From CAIYWZ01 sp964497925 (lineage in GTDB: Bacteria > Pseudomonadota > Alphaproteobacteria > CAIYWZ01), in the NCBI GenBank assembly GCA_964497925.1, contig CAZCFE010000008.1, positions 1 to 53,849 on the forward strand: 53,849 nucleotides of DNA. The letters are read 5' to 3'. The first letter of the stretch is position 1; the number at the start of each line of letters is the position of its first letter. This document shows, piece after piece, positions 8,083 through 15,858 of this stretch. The notes beneath the pieces were generated by a model. It ran no database searches, was not told the origin of the DNA, and worked only from the letters and a program-made list of their open reading frames with translations. The translations under genes were made by a program, and so were the position numbers.

Positions 8083-8988
8083 TTACCCTGTGTAACTGAT
8101 AAAGACATCTTCTAAACTGGGCGTGCTTTGGGTTATTTTATGGGGGAGTTCTTTTGTTAAAGCGCTCATTGTTTCTTCCAGCAATGCTTTATTTTTTCCT
8201 GCAACGTGAAGGCTGTTTCCAAAATAAGTTGTTTGATCGATCCCTGGAAGCGTTTTAATTTTTTGTGCAAGGGTGGATAAATCATCTCCTTCAATTGTCC
8301 AAATAGAAAGACCTGATTTTTTTGTGACCTCGTCTACAGTTCCAACTTCAATCATTTTTCCATATAAAATATACGCGATACGATGACATCTTGATGCTTC
8401 GTCCATATAATGTGTGCTGACCAAAACGGTAAGGCCTTTCGATGCCAACATATGAATTTGATCCCAAAATTGACGTCTGGCCTTTGGATCAACGCCTGCA
8501 GTTGGTTCATCCAAAAGAAGAAGATCAGGCCCGTGAATAATGCTTGCAGCCAGTGCAAGGCGTTGTTTCCATCCGCCAGATAAAAGACCAGTTAATTGAT
8601 TTTGACGATCATGCAACCCAAGGTCTGTGAGTGTTTTTTGAACCAAGTTTTCAATATTTTTAAGATCATATGCCCTTGCTACAAATTCCAAATTTTCTTT
8701 GATGGTTAAATCTTCATAAAGGCTGAATTTTTGAGTCATATATCCAATTTTATGTTTGATTTGAATATGGGCATCATAAATATTGTGTCCAAGGCAGGTT
8801 CCGCTTCCACTGTCTGGGCGCATAAGGCCGCAAATCATTCGCATAGTGGTTGTTTTTCCGCTTCCATTGGGGCCTAAGAACCCTACAATTTCACCTTTTT
8901 TTATTTGCAAGGTGATATCATCAACTGCTTTTTTTTGTCCAAAAATTTTAGATAAATTTTGAATATCAATGACGATATCAGTGTTCAT
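8083..8988 (-). CDS. ABC transporter ATP-binding protein (ABC-2/CcmA type)
   Basis: This cytoplasmic ATPase subunit has 301 residues and one complete nucleotide-binding domain. Walker A is GPNGSGKTT (39-47), the Q-loop is MTQKFSLYEDLT (84-95), the signature is LSGGWKQRL (136-144), Walker B is LLLLDEPTAGVD (156-167), and the switch histidine is His193 (STHYMDEA). The C-terminal extension of about 80 residues is typical of ABC-2 exporters such as YbhF/CcmA. It overlaps the upstream adaptor gene by one base (TAATG), indicating coupled translation. The usual ABC-2 permease gene is absent: downstream is a terminator and upstream of the adaptor is an epimerase-like gene. Confidence 0.93.
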   Translation of the reverse strand: MNTDIVIDIQNLSKIFGQKKAVDDITLQIKKGEIVGFLGPNGSGKTTTMRMICGLMRPDSGSGTCLGHNIYDAHIQIKHKIGYMTQKFSLYEDLTIKENLEFVARAYDLKNIENLVQKTLTDLGLHDRQNQLTGLLSGGWKQRLALAASIIHGPDLLLLDEPTAGVDPKARRQFWDQIHMLASKGLTVLVSTHYMDEASRCHRIAYILYGKMIEVGTVDEVTKKSGLSIWTIEGDDLSTLAQKIKTLPGIDQTTYFGNSLHVAGKNKALLEETMSALTKELPHKITQSTPSLEDVFISYTG

Positions 8989-9731
8989 TATTTTACATCC
9001 TTGAAAATAATTTCAATAGGCTGTCCAGGTTTTAATGAATAAGGAGTTTTTAATTCTGCCTCAACCATGAACAACATTTTCTCGCGTAATTTTTCGGTGT
9101 ATAAAACAGGAGGGTTGAATTCGGGCTTATTCGAGATAAAATTAATAGTTGCGTCCGTTGTTGTTTCCCCATCTGTTTTTACTTGAATTATTTGATGAAG
9201 TTTGAGAAAGGAGAGCATTTTTTCAGGAATAAAAAAACGAACCTTAATGGCATTTTGAGGAAGAAAGTAGATAATAGGAGAACTGGGTCCCGTGATTTCA
9301 CCTTCATATTTAAGGATATTTTGAATGTATCCATCTTCAGGGGCAAGAATCACATCTTTACTTAAATGCCATCTTGCAATTTCAAGAGCGGCTTTTGCTT
9401 TATCAAAATTTGTTTGTGCGTTGTCAAGATCTGCTTTTGAAATGGCATTTTGTTTTTCAAGTTTTGATGCCCGCTCAAAAGTAATTTTGGCAAGGTCAAA
9501 TGCTGCTTGATTTTGGGCAACAGTGAGTTTGGAATCCGTATTTTCAATCAGCGCTAAAATTTGACCTTTTTTAACATAGGTTCCTTTTGTGGTTTTGATT
9601 TGTTCAACGGTTCCAGCTTGAGTGGGTGCAAGAAGCCTGAATTCGCCTTCAACATATCCATTCAAAGTCATGTTTTGTGTTTGGGTCTTGCATCCGCACA
9701 GCAAAAAAAGATAACACAGTATATAACGCAT
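8988..9731 (-). CDS. HlyD-family periplasmic adaptor lipoprotein
   Basis: This is a membrane fusion protein of the YbhG/EmrA/HlyD type that bridges an inner-membrane exporter to the outer membrane. The start chosen is the ATG at 9731 (247 residues), because AAAGG lies nine bases upstream; a GTG at 9740 directly abuts that site. The N-terminus is a lipoprotein signal ending LCGC, so it is probably lipid-anchored. The first lipoyl-like half (GTVEQIKTTKGTYVKKGQILALIE), a helical hairpin (about 75-130) and the second lipoyl half (ILAPEDGYIQNILKYEGE) follow in order, then a beta-barrel domain. It is coupled to the ATPase gene; their permease partner is not in the window. Confidence 0.88.
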   Translation of the reverse strand: MRYILCYLFLLCGCKTQTQNMTLNGYVEGEFRLLAPTQAGTVEQIKTTKGTYVKKGQILALIENTDSKLTVAQNQAAFDLAKITFERASKLEKQNAISKADLDNAQTNFDKAKAALEIARWHLSKDVILAPEDGYIQNILKYEGEITGPSSPIIYFLPQNAIKVRFFIPEKMLSFLKLHQIIQVKTDGETTTDATINFISNKPEFNPPVLYTEKLREKMLFMVEAELKTPYSLKPGQPIEIIFKDVK

Positions 9732-9768
9732 AAAAATCACCCTTTAAAAAACCATCATTAGGAGTATT

Positions 9769-10617
9769 CTAATTTAAATAGCAGGACATGTCACTAAGGA
9801 AACGTTTAAAGTCATCCTCTTTTTCTTTGGTCATGTTTTTAGGAAGAGTGATTCCATCATAAGACTCTTTCCCCCACACAATTTGAGCTTGTTTTTTAGT
9901 GATGTCCTCAAGGTATTGTATAATTTCAATATCTGTTAGAACGAACCCATCAAATTCTTGAAATTCTCTAGGTTCTTTGAAAAACTCATCTATTTTCTGT
10001 GTTATTTGACTTATATGAACATATCTTTTTGCTTGATTCCCTCGTGTTTTAAGATAGATTACATCTTCTTCATCTATTTTTTTCCAAAAATCAAGAAGTG
10101 TGTTGCGATTGTGGCAATAGACGCCAAAAACGTTTTCAAGAGACAGGTCGAAAATTTTTATGTTATGATTTTTGCGATAAACGTGTAAGAATGCTTCTCT
10201 TGAAAGAATGCTAGCATTATAAAAAGATGTTTCGTTGTCTTGTTTTTTTGGTAAAACAACATAAGGAATTTTTGCGTCCTTAATGAGCTCTAGAAAATTA
10301 AGTGCGCAGGTGACATTGTGATAAAGATAGGAAAATACATTTTGATCACCCTCGTTTTCGCCTTGTCCTGCAAAGTGAAACACAATATCGATCTTTCGAA
10401 GAGCAAGCGCTTTTTTTATTTTTTCATGATCGCTTAAATCGCACTTAAGAAACCGAAATCCTGGAAATGTGCTAAGATGAGATAGGCGCATTTCTTTAAG
10501 CCCGGCATCAGGGGCAAGCATGTGATCAATGCCTATAACTTCTGTTCCTAACCTCAAAAGTGATAAAGATGTGTGATATCCTACAAAACCACAAACACCG
10601 CTGATAAAAATGCTCAT
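9769..10617 (-). CDS. NAD-dependent epimerase-like protein with degenerate active site
   Basis: This 282-residue extended short-chain dehydrogenase/reductase resembles UDP-glucuronate 4-epimerases. The Rossmann motif is intact (G7-V-C-G10-F-V-G13, Asp31 at the end of strand 2, CDL at 59-61, FHFAGQ at 80-85). The usual catalytic features are missing. The Ser/Thr strand is replaced by YVVLPKK (119-125), and the YxxxK pair reads Y133-N-A-S-I137, with Ile where Lys is required. It may bind nucleotide without classical chemistry, or be decaying, although the frame is intact. It sits two bases after smpB in the same direction. Family is confident; activity is doubtful. Confidence 0.8.
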   Translation of the reverse strand: MSIFISGVCGFVGYHTSLSLLRLGTEVIGIDHMLAPDAGLKEMRLSHLSTFPGFRFLKCDLSDHEKIKKALALRKIDIVFHFAGQGENEGDQNVFSYLYHNVTCALNFLELIKDAKIPYVVLPKKQDNETSFYNASILSREAFLHVYRKNHNIKIFDLSLENVFGVYCHNRNTLLDFWKKIDEEDVIYLKTRGNQAKRYVHISQITQKIDEFFKEPREFQEFDGFVLTDIEIIQYLEDITKKQAQIVWGKESYDGITLPKNMTKEKEDDFKRFLSDMSCYLN

Positions 10618-10619
10618 TT

Positions 10620-11078
10620 TTAATCGCGATATTCTTTTAATATGCGCGATTTATCTCGGTTCCAATCTCTTTCTTTAACTGCTTCACGTTTATCGCTTTG
10701 ATTTTTCCCTTGAGCGATACCAAGGTCAACTTTTGCAATTCCGCGTTCATTGAAATAGATTGAAAGAGGAACAACAGTCATGCCTTTGCGCGCAATGGAT
10801 GACAGTAATCTTGAAAGTTCACGTTTTTTCACCAATAGCTTTCTTGGGCGTTTTGGTGCGTGGTTAAAACGATTGGCTTCTAAAAACTCAGGTATATTTG
10901 CGTTAAGCAAGAATAGTTCTCCATTGACTTCTCCAGCATACGCTTCAACAATGCTGGCCTGACCACGCCTTAAAGATTTGACCTCCGTCCCAGTTAAAAT
11001 AATTCCAGCTTCAAGATTGCTTGAAATGTGGTAATTAAACCTTGCCTTGCGATTTTGAGAAACGATTTGATGTGTCAT
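10620..11078 (-). CDS. smpB: SsrA-binding protein SmpB
   Basis: SmpB binds tmRNA and delivers it to stalled ribosomes for trans-translation. The start is taken as the ATG at 11078, which overlaps the dapA stop by four bases (ATGA), giving 152 residues, the normal SmpB length. A longer frame reaching 11156 only adds a basic stretch read through dapA. Landmarks are NRKARFNYHI, GIILTGTEVKSLRRG, EAYAGEVNGELFL, FNHAPKRPRKLL and a basic, flexible C-terminal tail (about 130-152) that enters the decoding centre. dapA followed by smpB is a recurrent alphaproteobacterial pair. Confidence 0.96.
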   Translation of the reverse strand: MTHQIVSQNRKARFNYHISSNLEAGIILTGTEVKSLRRGQASIVEAYAGEVNGELFLLNANIPEFLEANRFNHAPKRPRKLLVKKRELSRLLSSIARKGMTVVPLSIYFNERGIAKVDLGIAQGKNQSDKREAVKERDWNRDKSRILKEYRD

Positions 11079-11917
11079 AATTGTATTCCTTGAATAATTT
11101 TTTCTCTTTCCTTTGCGTCTAATGGAAGTAAGGGAAGTCTTACGTCTTCTTGGCATAGTTTCAAAAAGTGACTGACCGCAAACTTTATGGGGACGGGGTT
11201 GGGAGAAGAAACGTTTAGAATTTCAACTGATTTTTTAACTATTAGTGATGAAGTGTTATTCATCATTTGAGAGCATTCTTTAGGGAAAAGATTTGAAATG
11301 ACCGATATCCAGCCTTTAGCGCCATGTTGTGTGAATGTTTCAACAGCTGAATCTTCACCGCAAATATAAGAAAATTTATTATTTTGGAAAGCTTGACTAA
11401 ATTTAGCTATGCGATCTTGATCTGTTGTGGAGTCTTTCAGGCCCACGATTCTTTCCATTTTGATGATTTCTTGAAGCAATTCTTCGTCAATTTCAAAATT
11501 TGTTCTGCGTGGGTTTGAATAAACGGTGATGGGAAGATTTGTTGCTTCGTGGATGGCTTTAAAGTGCTCTAGAACACCTTGATCGGTTGGGCGAACATAA
11601 TAAGGAGTCAGAGCTAAAAGTCCATCTACGCCTAAATTTTGCGCCATTCTGGCCATGTTTATAGCCTTGTTTGTGGAAGGATTGGCAACGCCAGCAATGA
11701 TTGGAATTTTTTTTGCAGCCGTTTTAACCGCAATTTGAATAATACGCATATACTCTTCATCATCGAGCAAATCCAGCTCTCCAGTGGTGCCGCCAACAAC
11801 GATTCCTGAAATATTTCCTTGTATTTGGGCGCGCACTAAATCAGCAAAAGCAGCTTCATCTAAAATTCCCTCTTTAAAAGAGGTGATAAGAGCTGTATAA
11901 CATCCTATGGGGTTCAT
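11075..11917 (-). CDS. dapA: 4-hydroxy-tetrahydrodipicolinate synthase
   Basis: DapA condenses pyruvate with aspartate semialdehyde, the first committed step toward diaminopimelate and lysine. The 280-residue TIM-barrel protein shows VGGTTGELDLL (the pyruvate-binding GTTGE), LALTPYY, the conserved tyrosine in ITVYSNPRRTNFE, and the Schiff-base lysine in IVGLKDST. GEDSAVETFTQHGAKGWISV matches the family after the lysine. It is slightly shorter than the usual 290-300. It is translationally coupled to smpB and divergent from the lytic transglycosylase gene, with only about 30 bases between the two starts, so promoters must overlap coding DNA or each other. Confidence 0.95.
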   Translation of the reverse strand: MNPIGCYTALITSFKEGILDEAAFADLVRAQIQGNISGIVVGGTTGELDLLDDEEYMRIIQIAVKTAAKKIPIIAGVANPSTNKAINMARMAQNLGVDGLLALTPYYVRPTDQGVLEHFKAIHEATNLPITVYSNPRRTNFEIDEELLQEIIKMERIVGLKDSTTDQDRIAKFSQAFQNNKFSYICGEDSAVETFTQHGAKGWISVISNLFPKECSQMMNNTSSLIVKKSVEILNVSSPNPVPIKFAVSHFLKLCQEDVRLPLLPLDAKEREKIIQGIQL

Positions 11918-11949
11918 TTTAATCCTTATTGATTTGGAGTTTGTATAGT

Positions 11950-13878
11950 ATGATCAGAGTAGTGTTTTTCAGTTTAATTGTCAATGTCTTCTCCTGTTTT
12001 TCTTCTTTTGGGATGGAGAGTTCACCTGAATGTAAAAACTACTTTTTAAAAGGAATCACAGCTGTTGATGCTCCGGTTGATTCAACGGAATCATTAATAT
12101 GTCCTTTGACCAAAACGCTTATCACATGGGCAAGACATTTGAAGAATGTAGCTGTTGCTCCATTTGATGAACGTGTGAGGTTTTTCAAAGAAAATAAGAT
12201 ATTTCCTGGAAGGGAACGGCTTCAAAAGTTGTGTGAAGATGCACTAAATGAGATGAGCTTAATTCAAAGTGTGAAAGATTTATTCGAAGATGTCAAGCCG
12301 TTAACCGCAAAAGGCGCTATTGTTTATGCATCAATTTTATTATCTCAAAATTTGATTGAGCAGGTAAAAGATGTTGTAAAACAAGCTTGGCAATCTTTAG
12401 AATTCACGCCTCAAGAACAATCTACATTTATGGCAAAATATAAAGATTATTTGGATGAGTCTGATCATAAGAAACGTGTTGATTTATTTTTCTCTCAAAA
12501 GAAATACGCAAAGATTGAATTAATGATGCCTGTGTTGCCTCAAAAACTCAAGACTTTGGTGATGGCAAGACTTGCAGTTGCTCAGAAAAAGCCATCCATG
12601 ACCGAAAAGCTTAATTTTATAGCCCAAGATTACAAACAAGATCCAGGCCTGTTATATGAACGTATCGCTTATTTGAATTATCAAGAAAACTATGATGAAA
12701 GTTTTAATTTAGTAAAAAATCTTAAACCAAAAAATGATTTTGATGCAGAACCTTTTTTAAGGCAACGACATTTGCTGGCGCGCGAGGCCATTAAGAGGCG
12801 CGAGCACCAAAAAGCACTTGATATTGCTCTTGATCATGGGATCGAGCTTTCTCCTTCAACGCGTAAGGCCTATGCTCTAGCTTGCGAGTTTTCTGGATGG
12901 ATTTGGATGCATTATTTCAAAGAGCCTGCAAAAGCATTGAATTTATTCTCAAAAGCATTTGAAAATTATGAAACGAAATTCAGTCAAGCAAAAGCTGCTT
13001 TTTATGCAAGTTTATGTGAAGCCCAAATGAACAATGTGGGAAGTCAAACAATATGGCTTGAAAAAGCATCGGAAAGTCCTGGATCATTTTATGGGCAGCT
13101 TGCTCTTGCTCAACTTCAAAAACCTATTCCTGATTTTATGCCAGTGGCCGGGTCTTCAGTTAATGTTCAAAACAATATTCTGATTTCATATGCTTGCTTG
13201 TTAAGCTTTTTTGAGCAATTTGATTATGCTGAATTATTTTTTAAAAAAGCACTTGAAAACCTAGAAACGCAAGAGGATTATATTCATTTTGCAAACCTTA
13301 TCACAAGGAATCTTCCCGTTCATAATCGTGTACATTTGTTCAAGCTTATGATGAGAAAACGCCACATTTTATTCAAAGAAGCATACCCTATCCCTTACAA
13401 TCTTGAAAAGCTGGATTCTAAAAATTTAAGTGCTTTTCTAGGGCTTATGCTTCAAGAGAGTAATTTTAATGAAAAAGCGATTTCGCCTGCAGGGGCAATT
13501 GGATTGGCCCAGGTTATGTCAAAAACAGCTAAAGAAACAGCAAAAAAAAATAACATCTCTTATGTTCCTTCAAAAATGATGACTGCCGAGTATAATGCAA
13601 AAATTGGAAACTATCATTTTAATGAGTTATTCGAGTTTTTTACATCATCTTTAATTTTGACAACTTCCGCATATAACGCGGGTAAAGATAAAACAATGGA
13701 GTGGCTTGGAACATATGGAGACCCAAGAACTCCATCTGTAGATAAGTTAAGTTTTATTGCACACATTCCTTATCATGAAACAAGAGGGTATGTTGAGTTT
13801 GTTTTAGGGAATTATGGTATTTATAAGCGCATATTAGAAGAGACAGCGTCTTCGAAAAAAGCAGTTAAGAAAAGATAG
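11950..13878 (+). CDS. Soluble lytic murein transglycosylase (Slt70-like)
   Basis: This periplasmic enzyme cleaves the MurNAc-GlcNAc bond with 1,6-anhydro product formation. The start is the ATG at 11950, preceded by GGAG ten bases upstream; the frame also opens at a TTG at 11929, which has no ribosome site. The 642-residue product has a signal peptide (about 1-20), a long alpha-helical superhelical region (about 60-460), and a C-terminal SLT domain. That domain contains LQESNF with catalytic Glu503, SPAGAIGLAQVM, and TSAYNAGK. Length and architecture match the Slt70 group. Its stop is one base from the convergent gene at 13880. Confidence 0.93.
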   Translation: MIRVVFFSLIVNVFSCFSSFGMESSPECKNYFLKGITAVDAPVDSTESLICPLTKTLITWARHLKNVAVAPFDERVRFFKENKIFPGRERLQKLCEDALNEMSLIQSVKDLFEDVKPLTAKGAIVYASILLSQNLIEQVKDVVKQAWQSLEFTPQEQSTFMAKYKDYLDESDHKKRVDLFFSQKKYAKIELMMPVLPQKLKTLVMARLAVAQKKPSMTEKLNFIAQDYKQDPGLLYERIAYLNYQENYDESFNLVKNLKPKNDFDAEPFLRQRHLLAREAIKRREHQKALDIALDHGIELSPSTRKAYALACEFSGWIWMHYFKEPAKALNLFSKAFENYETKFSQAKAAFYASLCEAQMNNVGSQTIWLEKASESPGSFYGQLALAQLQKPIPDFMPVAGSSVNVQNNILISYACLLSFFEQFDYAELFFKKALENLETQEDYIHFANLITRNLPVHNRVHLFKLMMRKRHILFKEAYPIPYNLEKLDSKNLSAFLGLMLQESNFNEKAISPAGAIGLAQVMSKTAKETAKKNNISYVPSKMMTAEYNAKIGNYHFNELFEFFTSSLILTTSAYNAGKDKTMEWLGTYGDPRTPSVDKLSFIAHIPYHETRGYVEFVLGNYGIYKRILEETASSKKAVKKR

Positions 13879-13879
13879 A

Positions 13880-14482
13880 TTATCTTGATGCTTTTCTTCT
13901 TTCAAGGTTATTTCGGACTTCAAGTATTGCTCTTTCCAATTTCTCCAGTGACTCTTCTAGATCGATAGAAGATGTCGGTGATGGAGGGGGCGATGGTGCT
14001 TGGTCATCTGTTACAAGCTTCCAAGTATATTTTTTTTGCGAGTTAACTATAAATCTGGTTTGTGTGCATTTATATTTTATAGTTTCGTTGGGGGTAATTT
14101 CTTGATTAAGGTTGGTACCATCGCATTTATATATAGTAATATTATGGCATTTAAGTTGACTTTCAATAGGTGGTTCACATTCTTTAGAAAGTATTCTATT
14201 CGTGTTAGGGGAACTTAAATCTAGTGTTTGAGGAATCCAGGATAAAGCGATACTTTTGACTTTAAATCGACTTCCTTCTGATTGTTGTTGTGGGCTTGTT
14301 CTTTTTGAGCAAGTGTATTTATGAGTAAGGGATAGTATTTCATCATTGATATTATTTTCAGTACAGTTATGTGTTTCTGGTAAGCTATTTTTGCATGTCA
14401 ATATATTGTTTTTAATTTCACACGATTTTACTTCGTATGAAATAATCATTGAAAATATAATAAATGAATGACTAAACTTCAT
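13880..14482 (-). CDS. Exported Cys-rich hypothetical protein
   Basis: I do not recognise this 200-residue protein. It begins with a signal-peptide-like segment (MKFSHSFIIFSMIISYEVKS), followed by a domain with about ten cysteines (around 21-140), suggesting disulphide bonding outside the cytoplasm. A Pro/Ser linker (PSPPPSPTSS) then leads to a short charged helix at the C-terminus (about 170-200) likely to form a coiled coil. It lies 12 bases downstream of fliE in the same direction, so it may be read from the flagellar transcript, but nothing shows a flagellar role. Confidence 0.75.
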   Translation of the reverse strand: MKFSHSFIIFSMIISYEVKSCEIKNNILTCKNSLPETHNCTENNINDEILSLTHKYTCSKRTSPQQQSEGSRFKVKSIALSWIPQTLDLSSPNTNRILSKECEPPIESQLKCHNITIYKCDGTNLNQEITPNETIKYKCTQTRFIVNSQKKYTWKLVTDDQAPSPPPSPTSSIDLEESLEKLERAILEVRNNLERRKASR

Positions 14483-14493
14483 ATTCGTTTCCT

Positions 14494-14799
14494 TTACAGC
14501 GGTGTATTCTTAATATCCTGCAAAACTTGGATGGTCTTGCTGGTTAATGTGCTGATGGTTTGAAGGTTCAAGTGTGCTTTATTAAGGGCGGTAATTACGG
14601 CAAGTGGATCGGCTGTTCCTGTGATGCCTTGCATGCTGATTTTCTCGGCTTCTTTTGATTGTGCGATAACGCCTTTAAGAGAGCCTAATACATCTTGAAA
14701 AGAAAGACCTTGGGCGGGATTCTCAGCTGCTGGAAGGCTTATTTTGTTAAGCTGTTGCGCTTTTGTATAAGCTTGTAAAACCTGGTTTGCTTGTGTCAT
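14494..14799 (-). CDS. fliE: Flagellar hook-basal body protein FliE
   Basis: FliE connects the MS ring to the proximal rod. The 101-residue protein has the typical low-complexity N-terminus, then SFQDVLGSLKGVIAQSKEAE, a DPLAVITALNKAHLNLQTIS core corresponding to the conserved V..A...A..... helix, and a C-terminal helix with T.K.IQVLQDI..TPL. It ends a compact flgB-flgC-fliE operon, the usual order; an AAAGGA site precedes the ATG. Confidence 0.93.
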   Translation of the reverse strand: MTQANQVLQAYTKAQQLNKISLPAAENPAQGLSFQDVLGSLKGVIAQSKEAEKISMQGITGTADPLAVITALNKAHLNLQTISTLTSKTIQVLQDIKNTPL

Positions 14800-14810
14800 A
14801 ATATGTTCCT

Positions 14811-15230
14811 TTAACTGAGCAAGTTAATCGTTTTTTTATATAAATCATTTGCAATGGCATAACATTGAAGATCCGCTGAATGTGTGATGGATGCATTTTG
14901 CATATCCATAAGTTCCATCAATGGTTCAACATTTGTTTTTTTTATATTTCCATTTTCATCAGCCCCAGGATGAAAGGGATTGTATTCAATAGGCAGTGGT
15001 TTCATGTCATTTGAAACTTTCCATACAGCAACTTTTTTAACCCCTAATTTTTGATCAAGTTCATCTTTAAAAAATACTTGTTTTCGTCTGTAAGGATCTA
15101 CATTGGGACTTAAGGATGTGGATGAACTGTTTGCCATGTTTTCAGAAATTATTTTCATACGCGTTGATTGAGCGTTCATTCCGCCAGCTGTAATTGATAA
15201 GATTTGATCAAATATGTTATAATTTGCCAT
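14811..15230 (-). CDS. flgC: Flagellar basal-body rod protein FlgC
   Basis: FlgC is a proximal rod subunit exported through the flagellar type III apparatus. The 139-residue protein has the rod-family N-terminal helix (ITAGGMNAQSTRMKIISENMAN), the FlgC-specific PYRRKQVFF, the Asn-Val-containing segment NVEPLMELMDM and a closing helix ending YKKTINLL. Length is normal for FlgC. A strong GGGGGA ribosome site fixes the ATG, two bases after the flgB stop. Confidence 0.95.
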   Translation of the reverse strand: MANYNIFDQILSITAGGMNAQSTRMKIISENMANSSSTSLSPNVDPYRRKQVFFKDELDQKLGVKKVAVWKVSNDMKPLPIEYNPFHPGADENGNIKKTNVEPLMELMDMQNASITHSADLQCYAIANDLYKKTINLLS

Positions 15231-15232
15231 TT

Positions 15233-15643
15233 TTATCCCCCATTATGTTTTCCAAGAGCCGTATCAAAGAGTGCGCGTTGTTTTTTATAGATGTTCATTA
15301 AAAATTCCATTTTATTGGCGTTTCCAGAAATTTCAACCATTTCAGTTTCAGGATTAACACCATTGTCTTGTGACGATAAAAGTGTATTTTTTTGTGTAAA
15401 CTCTTCAAATTGTGAATTAAAAGATGTGGATTTCAAGTGGGAAGGGGAGGTGATTTTTAGCCCTGGTTTTTCAATCATCTTATCCCCAATAAGCCCTGAA
15501 AAAGAAATTCCTTTTAGCTCTTTTCTCTGGTATCCTGGATTGTCGGCATGTGCCATGTTATCTGCTAAAACTTTCGCACGCGCCGTTCCCCATGCCATTT
15601 GTTTGATTAATGCGGATGAAAGTTTTGTATCATTCACGCTCAT
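15233..15643 (-). CDS. flgB: Flagellar basal-body rod protein FlgB
   Basis: FlgB is the innermost proximal rod protein. I take the ATG at 15643 (136 residues), because AGGGAG lies about eight bases upstream; a GTG at 15652 would sit inside that ribosome site. The product shows the rod N-terminal motif KVLADNMAHADNPGYQRK, GVNPETEMVEISGN, and the C-terminal helix ending FDTALG. It begins the flgB-flgC-fliE operon; the 200-base upstream region is AT-rich with a TTGAAA box but no convincing complete promoter. Confidence 0.93.
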   Translation of the reverse strand: MSVNDTKLSSALIKQMAWGTARAKVLADNMAHADNPGYQRKELKGISFSGLIGDKMIEKPGLKITSPSHLKSTSFNSQFEEFTQKNTLLSSQDNGVNPETEMVEISGNANKMEFLMNIYKKQRALFDTALGKHNGG

Positions 15644-15858
15644 TACATCCACTCCCTCATTTATTGTTGTCTAATCACAGTATTTCAAGGAAAAGATTAA
15701 TGAAGAGTTAATAAAGAGAACTTTTTTCCTTTTTTTTGATAGAAAAATCATATTTTTTTAATTTTCTAGAGCGTTGTTGGGAATCAGGGGACTTGATAGT
15801 ATTTCAATGGTATTTTATCTTTTTTTAAAGATAGAGTGCGCAAGTAAAGATTTAAAAC

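Noticed and set aside
11079..11156. N-terminal extension of smpB
   Set aside because: The extra 26 residues are basic low-complexity read from dapA coding DNA; the ATGA overlap at 11075-11078 gives the normal SmpB length.
11929..11949. TTG start for the lytic transglycosylase
   Set aside because: No Shine-Dalgarno upstream, whereas ATG at 11950 has GGAG ten bases before it and begins a signal peptide.
15653..15858. Possible small gene or sRNA in the flgB-tkt intergenic region
   Set aside because: The region is AT-rich with a short TATCTTT/AAAGATA hairpin but no conserved or coding signal.
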